A DNA stretch of 64,000 bases from the NCBI RefSeq assembly GCF_040802235.1, contig NC_133156.1, forward strand, positions 137,809,173-137,873,172. Reading direction: 5' to 3'. Positions 34,735 to 46,850 of the stretch are shown piece after piece. Source of the DNA: Manis javanica. Taxonomy: Eukaryota > Chordata > Mammalia > Pholidota > Manidae. The translations under genes were made by a program, and so were the position numbers. A model generated the notes under the pieces. That model made no database searches and had not been told where the DNA came from. It was given only the letters and a program-made list of their open reading frames with translations. Position 1 is the first letter of the stretch, and every line of letters begins with the position of its first letter.

Positions 34735-34910
34735 CCCTTGCCATCTATGGGATCTCAACCAGGTTATCTTCCTGGGTTTTATTTCTCTGGTCTGTAAGTG
34801 GGCATAATAGTATTAGCCTTGCCGTGGTAATTAGAACTTGAGATAATATTTACAGAGCACTGGACACATGGTAGGTGAGCAATAATAAATGGTAGTTATA
34901 GTAACTGTAC
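34735..34910 (+). repeat. MIR SINE
   Basis: 'tttatttctctggtctgtaa', 'taatagtattagccttgccg' and 'ggtgagcaataataaatggt' follow the plus-strand MIR order. Confidence 0.65.
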
Positions 34911-35624
34911 TTAGAAATCAAGAGCCGGTGGGCCTTTGTGGTGGATGAATTCCCTGTTCTCCTGGGACAGAGAAACCTTGACCTTGGAGCTGTCTCCACA
35001 ATGAGTGTTGGGCTAGGGTGCGTCTATTACCCTTCTCCCTTTCAACCTGTACGTTTCAGGCAGATTTTGCCTCTCCAGAATGTCTGCAGGACATCCATAT
35101 TGCTTATGAAATCAGGTTCATGTTCCTTGGTCTGGTTTCCAAGGCTTTCTGATCTTGCAGCTCTCTTTACTCTTTTCCCCTCATGAATTCCACTCCCGAG
35201 GATGTGCTGCCAGCCGACCCACACACCTTTGTGCATGTCATCCTCTCTGCCGACAGGAAGGCCTGCCTGGCCAGCTGCCTTTTGAAAACATCCCTGACAG
35301 GTCTAGTTCATGGTGACCCCTGCCTCCCTTTTCTCTGCCTCTCTCTGTTCTGGCCCTGTTGGGAATTCAACCCTGCTAGCTAGCGGCTTTTCGTATCCTT
35401 TTTGACCCCCTTAAACAAGTAAACAGAGCCTCAAGAAGGTAAATATCCCATTTACAAGTTTTGTCACGTTGTTTGCACTGAAAAATCCTTAAGGATGGCA
35501 TTCTCTCTTTGTATAGCTTTTGTTTTCCCTTCAAATACAGGTCTTTTTTTTAATGGGAGAGAAGATGCCTAGAACTTTTCCCTTGATTATGAAGCATTTT
35601 ACAATTTTTTAAAGACTAATAAAA

Positions 35625-35850
35625 ATAGCTAATGTTTGAGTGCTGTGTGCTAGGCACATTCCTGAGGACTATACATCCAGTAACTCATTTAATGCATTTA
35701 ACAGCCCTGTGAGTAAGCCTCTGTAGTTGAAGCAAGTGAGGCCCAGAGAGGTTAAGTAAGTAGCCCAGTGTCACACAGCAAACAATAGGGTTTGAATCCA
35801 CACAGCTGTCCCCAGAGCCTCTATACTCTTCACTGCCGTGCTTTTCTCTT
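35625..35850 (-). repeat. MIR SINE
   Basis: 'gtgtgctaggcacattcctg', 'agtaactcatttaatgcatt', 'gaggcccagagaggttaagt' and 'agtgtcacacagcaaacaat' give an almost full-length reverse-orientation MIR. Confidence 0.85.
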
Positions 35851-38800
35851 ATATTGGTGTCATTCATTTGCCTGATGACTTGCATCAGCATTTCGAGGCT
35901 CTTTGGTGAAGTGCTGTAAACAGCAGGCAGTTAGTGATTTTTGAGTTGAAAACTTCACGGGAGTTTGGGGAAATAAGTGGTCCACACCCCAGAAACATTG
36001 AAAAACCAGTAGGAAAATGTTAAGTTTTTGAATATGACATTAATTTTTATTTGGATTGCTTCTTAAGAGAGACAAGTACCTTCTGTTTCCTTATAAAATG
36101 CTGTTTCTAAAACCACCAGCTCCAACCTCATGAGGAAGCTAGGAAGATTTATATGATAGGGCACTTAGAAAACTAGATTTTTGAGATGTTTATTAAAAGA
36201 AAGGGTAGAACTCATTTGTGTCTCCAATTCTGACTCCCAGTTATTGCGGTATTTCTCTGAGGTTTTCTGATGGCATCTTCTGTTCCAGTGAGGGATTCTG
36301 GCTACTTTCCCAGAGTTTCTCCATATCGGTTGTGTTTTACTACTTAGCGTATCAATGTCCATGGAGTGACCACTGACAGCAGAGAGGACCATTTCTTGAA
36401 GAGCATTCCTTGAGTAAAACACTTTGCTGCTTTGCTAAGAGCTTTTTGGAAAATGTGCCTGCAAGGCCTAAAGTAAGAAATTTGAGTCCCCAATTAAAAT
36501 CTAGCATCTCATGTCACGTGACATCATCAGACTGCCAGTTACAGGGAAAGGTGTTAGAGTTCTTGTGGCAAAGCCATGACACGTCTACTGAAATAGAGTC
36601 TGAGCGAGGGAATGAGAACTCTGCATTTAATACCTTTACCTTCACTTTTCCCAGGATTCAAACTGCTTCCCTGTAAAAGCATTTCACATTGTGGAAATTT
36701 AAAGACATTTATACTGGAAAAGAAAAGGTAGGCAAGGTTGGATTTTTGCATTTTGGTAAGGCTAAGACAAGGCATTTGGAGGTATCTGAATAGAATGTAG
36801 CTTTTTTATTTACATGGCTCCTACCCAACATTGGGTCCCAAAAGAGTCCCATTAATTCTTCTATATGCAAATTTTTGTCAGTTAATAACGTGAGTAGTCC
36901 CCATTGACAATGGAATACACTGGAGAGTACACATTGGTGTATAAGGAGAGAGGTGGCCTTAGCTCTCTGAAAAGTGTTCATGAGATCTACTTTGTTGTTC
37001 TTGAATTCATTTTTTCTTAATTCTGCAAAGAATATGTACTAAGTTTAGAAAATTTTAAAAATGCCATTAAAGAAAATTCCGGGGTCTTACCCTTAATGTT
37101 TCATATGTATGCTTCCTGTGCCTTTCTGCATATTTCTACAAAAGCATACCTACAATGTTTTTCACTTAAAAGTTGATGGAGAAAAGCTTTGAATGTCCAG
37201 AAATTTGCATGTATACAGGCGGCCCTTACCATTTTCAGGCCCAGGGGTAGGAGTAAAATGCAAGCTCCATATCATATACTGAAGTATTTAAAAGATATAG
37301 CTCAGGCTTACAAACTGGTAAATGCTTTCTTCCTTGACAAATGTATCTTCATTAGGACACAATCGAAAAACATGTGTAAAGGTGTGGTTTTTATTGCTGA
37401 AAGTCAGAAGTATAGCAAAGGTGAAGATAATTAACAGTTGCGCATGGCTGGGTATTCTGTTGATGGGCTAGTGATGTTTGCATGAGTAACACATGCTCCG
37501 TGATACATTTTCCATAAATCTATTTTTCTTGCCCACATTTCAGCAAAATCACTAATTACAAGATTATGGTCAGAATCTTCACAGTCTGTGTTTTATTGAC
37601 AGTAACGCCAAAGGAGAAAACCTTTCTTGAGTCATTGTGGTTCTTAGATTATTTAGTTTGTTCGGCTTGCTTTCCTAAGGCAGGACAGTAGTTACTGTCA
37701 TTATCAAAGTTCATAGAGCAATATTTAGATTTAAAAAAAATGAGATAGGATTACATATGATAGGTTATTCATGTGCAGAATATTTTAATTTCATTATTTA
37801 AATCAATGTTAATTTCATCTATTAAGTTCCTAAAACATTGCAATGCTGTGTATATTATAAAACTGAAGTCAGAAGTTAATTTAAAAAACCTGTTTTCAGA
37901 TGAGCCCATATCTTAATGCCCCTTGGCCAGAAAATAGTCCATATAAAATATATTTGGGGATTATATTTATGGGAATCTTTTCCTTCCTAGTTGTGCAAAT
38001 GTTATTTCCTGAACCTGATTTCTAAAACATTTTCTTGAAATAATTTTCTTAAAATATTTTTGCATTTGGTTCTTAAGGAAATTTTTTCACTGAAATTTTT
38101 AAAAATGCATTTTTTCAAGTGAAATGGCTAAATTGGGATTTTTGGAAGCGTTTTGCTAATATCATTCTTATTAATAGTAAGCAATAGTTAAATAATTGCT
38201 GCAAGTTCAAAATATTTCCACCCAAGTATACAGAAGTTCCTTTATTTGAGGAACTTCTGTGTACTTTTTTTTGTCTCTCTGATGTGCAGGGCACTCTAGA
38301 GTCTGCCGTCTCAGGCAGGGGTCCTAAGTGTCCAGGTTGTCACTGTTAGCCCTTCCCTGTCCATCCTTCTAGGCATGTGTCAATCATCATTTATAAGACC
38401 ATTTTAGGTTGTTTCTAGTTGTTTGGTTTTATAGAAAACACAAACATTCTTACAGCTAGATCATTGCATGCTTGTCTATTTAAGGATAAAATTGGGAGTG
38501 GAGATGTTTGCACATTTTTACTTAGATTATTTGGCAGCAAAAGTTCTATGGGAGTTGTCAGTGCAACTCAAAACAGTTGTAACTGAGACACCTTTTCATG
38601 ATGTATTATAGCAAGGATTTTGTAACTTTAAGTTAGAATCTTAATGCATTGTTTTACGGAGGAAGCTAGCACAGAGGACTAGATTTCTGAGTCTGCTGTT
38701 AAATTCTTCTCTGAGCCAGAATGAAGGAGAGAGGTATTCTCAGTTAACTGCATGTGGGGCTGTTGATTCGCACTGGGCCCCCAGGAAATCCCTGGGTGGT

Positions 38801-39240
38801 TATTGATGTTCATTTAAGGCCAAAGCACACACAGGGGGGCCCAGCTTTATGCTGCCTGGAGAGCCATTGGCCATTTGTTCGGGGAATTGTTTGTATGAAT
38901 TTTTCTTTTTAATTTTCATTCCTTTGCATTTTAAGTGTCTTTGCAAGTTAATCCTGAACCACAACAGTTACATGGTTGTTAATTCTAACTATAGGGATTT
39001 AGGTAACATACAACACTTGAGAATGTGTGTGTATGTTGACTTTAAGCCTTATTTGTTACTACTTAGCCCCAAGAAGTCTTTTCATGAACTTTGAGTGCTA
39101 GGTGTAAATAACATAACACCTTATATGATCTACATTGTACATTACAATATACATTCAAAACAGGTTTGCTTCTGTTTATTTCCTCCCACATTTTGTTTTA
39201 ATGACGTAAGCTAAGGACCACAGTATACAACTCTCTGGTG
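35851..39240. other. intron 1, gene-free, mostly unique AT-rich DNA
   Basis: No exon or clear repeat was identified apart from the hairpin at 38226-38263. Open frames such as 36410-36676 and 38849-39094 have no domain and are not accepted as genes. Confidence 0.45.
38226..38263. repeat. short perfect-stem hairpin with following T run
   Basis: Arms 'tacagaagttcc' (38229-38240) and 'ggaacttctgtgta' (38250-38263) pair over about 14 bp with one mismatch around a 9-base loop, and a T-rich run follows at 38264-38271. It may be part of a MER palindrome. Confidence 0.6.
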
Positions 39241-39302
39241 GTGGTCAACCTCTGGTTTTCAGATGTGGGCAAGTGTGCCCTCTTTCTAGGTCTTCCCCAC
39301 TT

Positions 39303-39512
39303 GGCCACCCTGGACATTTTTGCCTGGATCAGTCCTAGTAGTTGGGGAGCTGTCGTGTGTGTTGTGGAATGTTGAGCAACATCCTTGACCTCTGATCACT
39401 AGACTCCAGTAGTACTGGCCTCCCTCAGTTAAAAAAAAAAAAAAAGGCATTACAAATGCCCCTGGGGAGGAAGGGGGTGCAGAATTACTCCAGTTGAGAA
39501 TCACTACTTTGT
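39303..39512 (-). repeat. MER20 hAT element with A-run
   Basis: 'tggacatttttgcctggatc', 'gtgttgtggaatgttgagca' and 'agttgagaatcacta' follow reversed MER20. A poly-A run (39430-39444) has expanded inside it. Confidence 0.65.
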
Positions 39513-39949
39513 GCACACTTGTCTGGCCTGGCTTAAATTTATGTCTTTTTCATACTTATATACTTTTTCCTGATAGCTTGTCATCTCTGGGTGATGGGAG
39601 CACACATTTGTCAGTGTTGAAGATTAGGCTCCAACTCTCCCCTTGGGATCAGGGCACTTGGAATCCGCTTATCCTCTAAGTCAGGTGTGAAGTTCCCATC
39701 CAGCTGTGCCCTCTGTCCCAAGGCTTTCATGGGCTCCCCTCTGGTGTGTTGCCTGCCATTCCCAACCTGCTCTTTCAGATTCTCTCCCTGGAGCATTCAA
39801 GAAATATTTACAGTACTGAGTAAACTGGCAGTTGTTCCCCACTAAGAAAAAGGTGGTCATATTCTTTCATCAAGTCTTGAGAGCATGTTCAGGTAAGTCA
39901 TCTACTGCCTTTTCCCCTCCAGTATTTTTACAGTGGTATTTTGGGGTGC

Positions 39950-40520
39950 TTATTTTGTTTATTTGTTTGGAAATAAAGATTAAAAGTTGCCAAAAGAACA
40001 CAGAAAGGTCCTCTTACCCAGCTTTCCTGGCTGCAGCAGCTTGCATAACAGTAGTACAATATCAAAACCAGAAAGTTGTGACCATCTGCAGACCTTATTC
40101 AGATTCCACCAGTTTTGCATACACTCATCTGTGCATGTTTGTGGGTAGTTCTAAGCAGTGGTCACACAGATTTGTAGATTCTGTGTAGACTTGTATAACT
40201 ACCAGCATAATCTTAACATGGAACTCTTCTGAGGCTTCCGGCTGCTCCAGGAGAGAGTGTCCCACTTTCCCCCAAGCCCTAGTAACTACTAACCTGTTCT
40301 AATTGTCACTTGAGATGCTTCTCTAATGGAATCAGACAGTAGTAACCGTCTGAGACCCACCCATGTTGTGTGCATCAGTAGTTCATTTTATTGCTGAGTA
40401 TTCCACTGTTGCGGCATCCATTTACTACCTGTTGCTAACACACATTATTGCCCAGGCTAGCAATTATTTGCATAATAAGTTATTCTGTTTTTGTCTCATG
40501 GCTGTTCAGAGCATGTATTC
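39950..40520 (-). repeat. L1 LINE 3' fragment
   Basis: 'aacacagaaaggtcctctta', 'aaccagaaagttgtgaccat', 'gagtattccactgttgcggc' and 'gtagttcattttattgctga' are reverse-strand L1 3'UTR/ORF2-end phrases. Confidence 0.65.
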
Positions 40521-41329
40521 TCACGGTCCTTATTTATTCCTTGTAAATTTAAATGCTCTTGTCAAAGACTTCTTGATTTGTGAGTCTACATCTCCAGTAG
40601 TTTGTGGAGGTTTGCTCAGAGGTGGATTTGCTCAGACCTGTGTTTGAAGTCTTGCTCATCATCCTGACAACTAGCAGATTCCTATTCCTGCTTCCTTTGC
40701 TTGAGACAGAAACTTCATGAAGGTAAGAGGAAGAGGACTTTGTCATGACAGGGCTGCTGGGGTCGAGCTTGTTTAATGCTGCAATGTCAGAGCCCCAGTA
40801 TGTTAAAGCTGCAGGTGGACCAGCCAGGTGAGCAAATGCCGTCGGAGTTCTCCAGAGCCAAGACTTCTTAGGATGCCAAACAAAAATACATGAGCATATG
40901 CCTGTCACCCCTCAGTATCTCAGCAGGGCCAAATGCAAAGGGGATTTCCTTCTGTAAGCCAAAACTTCTAAGGCCATGGAAAATGCCCTTACTCGAGTCC
41001 TGACTTGAGTCAGGCATAGAGTGGTGGCAGCAGTGAGGGAAGAACCATCCAGGTGAAAGGGGTGACAAGCCAGAGCAGGCAGCAGCCAACCTCCACCCCA
41101 CAGCTTGTCACGCTACAAGGAGCCCTATGCTCAGGCACTAGGAACCCAGAGCACAGAGATGGAAGTGCGACCCTCTGATTCTTTCCCTAGCTCTGGGGTC
41201 TTGCCTGTTGGGAAGGAATTTGCAAGGAAGATGAGCCCCATATGGAAGAAACAGGAGTGTTTTCTTTCCTTAGTTCCTTCTTACTGCTAAGGGGCTCTTT
41301 CTTACTGCCTACTACTTACTGCTTCTGGT

Positions 41330-41427
41330 CTGTTTCTCTTGGAAGTGTAGCTTTTTTCAGCTTAACGATTTCCTTCTTGCCTGAGGGCAGATGTGGTAGA
41401 CTAAATTACTGCATTTTAGGTTCTAAA
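41330..41427 (+). repeat. duplication block A (original-order copy)
   Basis: 'ctgtttctcttggaagtgta' through 'tgcattttaggttctaaa'. It recurs at 42627-42725 with differences. Confidence 0.85.
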
Positions 41428-41461
41428 ACCATGTTCCCTTAAGGTTTTCTCTTTGAAGAGG

Positions 41462-41735
41462 CTGATGTGTCTTTTCTGTAATTATTCAAAAGATGGACTC
41501 TCCTGTTGTTTTCTCAAGTATCTATCAAGAAAAATGTGATAAAATGAGCTCTTGGCTATGGGGTTCTGCCGTGCAGTATTTCGGAGAGCAAGCAAGTCGG
41601 GCTGTGCATACATTGGGAAAGGTTACTTTGTGCGTTGTCTTTTCACCATAGTTACTTTCCATAGAAACTTAAAACATGAGTCATCAGTTCTAGGACTGAA
41701 AAATGAGCAAAAATCATTCTAGTGTGGCTGCCTTA
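41462..41735 (+). repeat. duplication block B (original-order copy)
   Basis: Runs from 'ctgatgtgtcttttctgtaa' to the 'ggctgccttagctttg' part, and includes 'acatgagtcatcagttctag' with an AP-1 type TGAGTCA. Its second copy is at 43101-43395. Confidence 0.85.
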
Positions 41736-42167
41736 GCTTTGAAAGAAAAGATCGTTTATCGGGCACAGGAAGAAAAATTCCATGGAAAGGAACTCTGTTT
41801 AATCCCCCAGATAAGGGCCACTCGGTCAGCTGGGGATTGGGCAGCTCTGCCAAGTCCTGGGACTCTGATCTGTCCTCATACTTGCTGACCATTTCTTTGC
41901 CAGCCTGCTTCACTCCATCTCTCTCCACCCTGGGTCCTTCATCTGGCCAGCAGTTGCCTTTTGTAAGGAGAATCCGAGCCATGTGTGCCCTGAGTCCTGG
42001 CAGAGACCTGTGTTCTCACCATCTAGTTTGTACAGCAAAGATTTTCTCCACATGTGAATTTCCTTTCTTTGTAACTCCTGTTTCATGTGAAAAACGTCCA
42101 CTTGCTCTAGTGTTTTCCACCAAGTCATGCATGTAGAATATGACTAGTGTTTCTGTGACAAGGTGAG

Positions 42168-42312
42168 CTGTTACTTCTCAAGTGTAAAAGAAAGATCTTT
42201 ATATGAGAGAAATCTAATATCATGTACATGTGTATACACATATGTGTGTACACACACACATGTTAGACCTCCTCATCCTGATTCCTGACCCAGGCGCTCC
42301 CAGCTCTGTGTG
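42168..42312 (+). repeat. duplication block C (original-order copy)
   Basis: From 'gttacttctcaagtgtaaaa' through 'acacatgttagacctcctca' to 'cccagctctgtgtg'. The second copy is at 42724-42885, same orientation. A TG/CA-rich core lies within. Confidence 0.85.
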
Positions 42313-42393
42313 TGGGAAATGGGCTCTCTTGCCAAGGCATGTTGCTGGAGGGCCCTGGTCCACGTCTAGCAGCCGTACCTCATAGACGTGGTC

Positions 42394-42599
42394 TTCAGTA
42401 GTTGCCAAACCGCTTAGGGTTTTCTAAGCAGATAAAAGTAGCAGCCTACCCACCTTTCATTACCTGCCTCTTTAGGGCAGAGTCATCAGAATACTACCTT
42501 GTTGCCGTAGGTACTGCCTTTCCAGGAGGTTTTCACCCTCTGCTGAGTTCAGTTTCAAGGATGCAAAGTCAGGTACAGGCTGTAAATTTTTATTTTCAG
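42394..42599 (+). repeat. duplication block D, plus-oriented arm
   Basis: 'ttcagtagttgccaaaccgc' to 'ctgtaaatttttattttca'. It matches the reverse complement of 42901-43100 at roughly 90% by eye. Confidence 0.9.
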
Positions 42600-42626
42600 C
42601 TCGGGGGAACCACCGAAATTCTTGGA

Positions 42627-42725
42627 TGTTTCTCTTGGAAGCGTAGCTTTTCAGCTGTAACAATTTCCTTCTTGCCTGCAGGCAGATTGGGCAGGTTAGT
42701 TCACTGTATTTTAGGTTCTAAATGT
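42627..42725 (+). repeat. duplication block A' (second copy)
   Basis: 'tgtttctcttggaagcgtag' to 'cactgtattttaggttctaa', parallel to 41330-41427. It is immediately followed by block C'. Confidence 0.85.
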
Positions 42726-42885
42726 GTTACTTCTCAAGTGTTAGAGATCTTTTGTTTAAACTAGTTTGTATGAGAAATCTAATGTGTCATGTTTGTGGGC
42801 ATACGCATATGTGTGTACACACATACACACGTTAGACCTCATCGTGGTTCCTGACCCAGGCACTCACAGCTCTGGGTGACTCTTG
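42724..42885 (+). repeat. duplication block C' (second copy)
   Basis: 'gttacttctcaagtgttaga' through 'gttagacctcatcgtggttc' to 'cacagctctgggtg', parallel to 42168-42312. Confidence 0.85.
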
Positions 42886-42900
42886 GTTTTTCTCCATGTC

Positions 42901-43100
42901 TGAAAAAATATTTACAGCCTGCACCTGACTTTGCATCCTTGAAGCTAAACTTGGCAGAGGGTGAAAACCTCCTGGAAACGCAGTGACCTATGAGCAACAA
43001 GGTAGTATTCTGATGACTCTGCCCTAAAGAGGCAGGTAATGAAAAGATGGGGAGGCTGCTATCTGCTTAGAAAACCCTAAGCGGTTCAGAAACTACTGAA
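42901..43100 (-). repeat. duplication block D', inverted arm
   Basis: Its reverse complement begins 'ttcagtagtttctgaaccgc' and contains 'ttacctgcctctttagggca' exactly as in block D. The arms lie about 300 bp apart. Confidence 0.9.
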
Positions 43101-43395
43101 CTGATGTGTCTTTTCTGTAAATATTGAAAAGATGGACTCTCCTGTTGTTTCTCAAAGTATGTGTCAAGAAAAACATGATAAAATGAGCTGTTGGCTGTAT
43201 AATTAGGAGGCCTGGATTCTGCCATGCAGTGTTTTGGAGAGCCAAGTTGGGGGCTCTCTGCATGCGTTGTGAAGGTTAATTTGTGCGTCTATCTTTTCAC
43301 CAGTCATTTTCCATAAAATTAAAACATGAGTCATCAGTTCTAAGAGTAAAAATGTGCAAAAAGCATTCTAGCTTGGCTGCCGTAGGCCTTGCTCT
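43101..43395 (+). repeat. duplication block B' (second copy)
   Basis: 'ctgatgtgtcttttctgtaa' to 'cattctagcttggctgccgt', parallel to 41462-41735, again containing 'acatgagtcatcagttct'. Confidence 0.85.
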
Positions 43396-44100
43396 TTTAT
43401 GGAACGTATGTGGTGGTTAGAAAATGTGCTTCTGAATTGAAAAATCTCAAGGAATTCAGATGGCTCTTAACAGAAATGTAACTTTATCTTCATTGCTGTG
43501 TGATCTTGGAGACATCAAGTAAATTTCTTTTACCTTGAGGCACAGGGAACTAGGATACTTTACCCAAGAGCTACCACCAAATGATGGGGTCAGAAATACA
43601 ACTTAGGTTATGTCCTTTGAGCCTCTTAAAAATCGCAATGGGCTCTTAAACCTCCACCAGATCCCTAACCATGAATCTCTACAGTTGGCATGTGCATGTG
43701 AAACAAGGAAATAGGATATCTTCAGAAGAATAAAAGGCCCTGTGAGGGTTTTCTTTTGCATTATTATAAAATGTTTGACGAAGTCGAATAGCTAGTCCTT
43801 CAAGGAAAGCAGAATTTTGGAATCTCATTTTAAATGATGGTACATCCTGTTTTTCACAGACAAGCTTAGGACAAAATTACCTTCTTTAAAAAAATTTATT
43901 CTAGCAGTGTTCTCTTGAGTCAATGGTTTAATTGCCAAAGGGGGAAATATATATATTTAGGATTTGATATACTTTGGGGTTTTGGTAACAATTTGAATAA
44001 ATGGACTGCATCATGGCTTAGCCATTATACTGCCTCTTCAGTCTCTGCACCATTTGCACTTTATCCAGTTTAATTTATGAAAGTTTACTAATTTAACCAT
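43396..44100. other. intron 1, gene-free unique DNA
   Basis: No repeat or exon is recognised. A small TA-rich patch lies near 43950. Confidence 0.4.
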
Positions 44101-44109
44101 GGGCTGGAA

Positions 44110-44290
44110 CTGTGCTTAAACTCTTTACATAGATTGATTCATTTAACAGCCTCAGGTGGTTGGTACCTTTCCCATCTCTTTTACGTGTAAGAATTCAGTC
44201 TTAGAGTTGCACAATTTGCCCAAGTTCACACAGGTGGGAAGTGGTAGTACTAGGATTTAGACTCAAATATGTGTAGCTCTGTGGAACTTG
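44110..44290 (-). repeat. MIR SINE fragment
   Basis: 'tttacatagattgattcatt', 'agttgcacaatttgcccaag' and 'ttcacacaggtgggaagtgg' follow the reversed MIR. Confidence 0.7.
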
Positions 44291-45740
44291 AATTCATTTG
44301 GAAGCCATGGCAGTGGTTCCTGTAGGAGGAGGTGGCGATAGATGAGTGTGGAAATGTTTAAGAATGGGGGTTTTTGTTTCTTCACTGAGAGCAGACCAAA
44401 GTCATGTGCTACAACCCACTTCTGCTAAGGTCTGGAACAAGGAACAGAAGTTTTCCTATAATCAAAGCAAAAACACAAACCTTCTAATTGTCTTTGATGA
44501 TAGCAACTGAACATTCATCGTGAGTCAGAGGTATGGCAGGAGTTCTGTTTGGAGAGAAGATTGAAAAGTTAGTTTCAGTGAGTTCCAGTGGCCAAGTCTG
44601 GAGAAGAAGCACAGAAATGCACCTTGCAAGCAGAAGGAAAAGTAGGTCACCAGTCTCGAACCTCATGTGGTTGAAGGAGGAAACGTATTTGGTGTCTGTC
44701 ATGTTTTTTGCATCCTTTAATGACCCTTTTGTCCATGTCACCAATCTTTCTGATAAGGAAACTGCATGTGACGGGGGATGCATCCTTGGCTTACACTGCC
44801 ATACTGGCTGCCAGGATGTGGCCCAGAGGAGCAAGGAGCTGGAATCCCTGCCCTCCACATCAGACTATAGGCCACGGGAGGAAAAAGGATCAGGACCCCT
44901 GGACCTGGGGCCCTGAAGCCCTCAGAGCCCTTGTCTGCTCAGGAATGAAGATCAGATGGCTAGAGGATGCCCCCTCCCATTCCCTGTAACATACCTGCAG
45001 GAAAGGGGTTTGCTGCGGTCACCATCCTGTGAACAGGACTCCTCAAATTATTGTTTTCTGTTAATTATCTTTGTGTAGCTAAAACAACAAAAACCAAAGG
45101 CTAGTTTGAATGAAATTTGTATAGGTTTCTGGGGAGATTCCCTCCTGAAGGCAGAAGTCACACTGAAGTTCTAAAATCAACTTTCTTGGCTTTTGTCTAT
45201 TTGGTAAGCTCCAGGTTCCCGGGATGATGTGAGAATGCATGTTTGCTGTAGAGTCTACGGTTTGTGCATCCTGTCATCTGTGGAGCTGATGGCTTCTGTC
45301 TTGTGGGTGTGAGTGATGCTCTGTCCCAGTTTGGGGCATTTGGACTATTATATCCTCCTCAGCAGAGAGATGGAAGAAAGTGTCATTTCATTCAGGTGTA
45401 TGGATTTTTTTTTTTTTAATGAAGCCTTTATTTTTAGAGCAGTGTCAGGTTCACAGAAAGTAAAATTTTAGGGAACCATTTTGAAAATTGACCTTCCTAC
45501 TGATGTGAGATTTTTTAAAGATAACTCATAATTTACATTTAAGTCAACTTTTCAAAGCTGTTTAATTCAGTTAAGGGGGTAATATAGTAGCTTCTATTGC
45601 TTTTTATTCCTAATGGGTACAGATTCTGTAGTTTAAAAAGAAAAGTGCTAGCATGGTTATACCAGATATATTCTTTGTCATAAAACATGTGGTTGGATGT
45701 TGCTAGGAGCTGGGTAGATCATTAGGGAGGGGATTAGAAT
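44291..45740. other. intron 1, gene-free; overlapping chance frames
   Basis: Long open frames on both strands (44533-44916 and 44484-44858) mirror each other and show no domain. A T-run with L1-like sequence occurs near 45407-45480. Confidence 0.45.
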
Positions 45741-45754
45741 TATGTTTTATACAG

Positions 45755-45972
45755 AGTCGTGGTTCTCAGCTGGAGGCAATTTCGCATCCCTGGGGACATA
45801 TGGCGTTGTCTGGAGACAATTTGGTAACCACCGATGTGGGGGAGGGTACTGTTGGCATCTGGTGAGTAGAGTCCGGGATACTCGTAAACATCCTACAGCA
45901 AACAGGATGGGCCTCTGTGGCACAGATAGATACAGTCTAAAATATCAGTAGTGCCAAGATTGAGGAACCCTA
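45755..45972 (+). repeat. MER20 hAT element
   Basis: 'cgtggttctcagctggaggc', 'ctggggacatatggcgttgt', 'ctggagacaatttggtaacc' and 'agattgaggaaccct' are plus-strand MER20 landmarks, almost full length. Confidence 0.8.
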
Positions 45973-46779
45973 TGTGGAAGTTTGATTTGATTCTATAAGA
46001 TTGTATCCTTTTAATTTTCTGTTTTCTAGGTAAAATTATTACTGCCAAAAGTTCCTGTAGTGTATTTTTAGGGGTGCATGTATGAGTGATGCAGTTTTCT
46101 GCTTTTTTATTTTAATGTCCAGATAACATTTGGTATAGCTTAGCTATATCTCAGTTGTATTTATTTCCACATTGATTTACATGGGATCAGTAAAAAAAAA
46201 ATGTACAAATTTATACATAGTGGGACATAAATTACTTTAGGCTTTCTTATCTGTAGACTTCCATTTATCTTAAAAAGCAAAGGAATACATGGTAGAACGT
46301 TTGATCACAGAACGCCAGTTAACTCATACATACGTGTGAGATGGAAGAAAGGTAACTAGAGATTCGTGCTCTGCTCTGGATGTCTCTTGCTACCTGACTC
46401 TTACTGACCAAATGCTTGGAAAACCAACCCTCTTAAATGCACCAGGCAGCCTCTTGGAACCGGCCAAATGAAGCTTTACCAACAAACTCCACACCTTTTT
46501 TCTCTGCTTCTCCTACTTTTGATGAATGTGTGATTTTTCTTCCTTATTTTCTCCTACTTCTTTTCTTGCAAGCCACAGTAATGACTCACTTGAAAGCTGG
46601 GTAAGGGCAGTTGAACCAGCAGACAAAATGTATTTGCTGAAAGTAAGTAGAAGTTACTTGTAAGCTCACACCCTTATTGTTTACACCAAACCTTCAGGCA
46701 GGAGGGAAATTACTGGGTTTATCTTTAAGTTCCTGGATTTAATATGTAGTTTAGAAGTGAGGTTCTTTTTTGTTTTAAT

Positions 46780-46850
46780 TTCAGCTTTATTGAGGTATAA
46801 TTGACATAAAATTGTAAATTATTTTAAGTGTACATTGTGGTGGGAGTGTT
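46780..46850 (-). repeat. L1 LINE 3'UTR fragment
   Basis: 'cagctttattgaggtataat' and 'tgacataaaattgtaaatta' are the classic reversed L1 3'UTR phrases. Short. Confidence 0.75.

Noticed and set aside
44484..44989. Opposed frames of 124 and 127 codons
   Set aside because: They mirror each other in the same DNA, with no domain, no splice context and no polyadenylated pseudogene signature.
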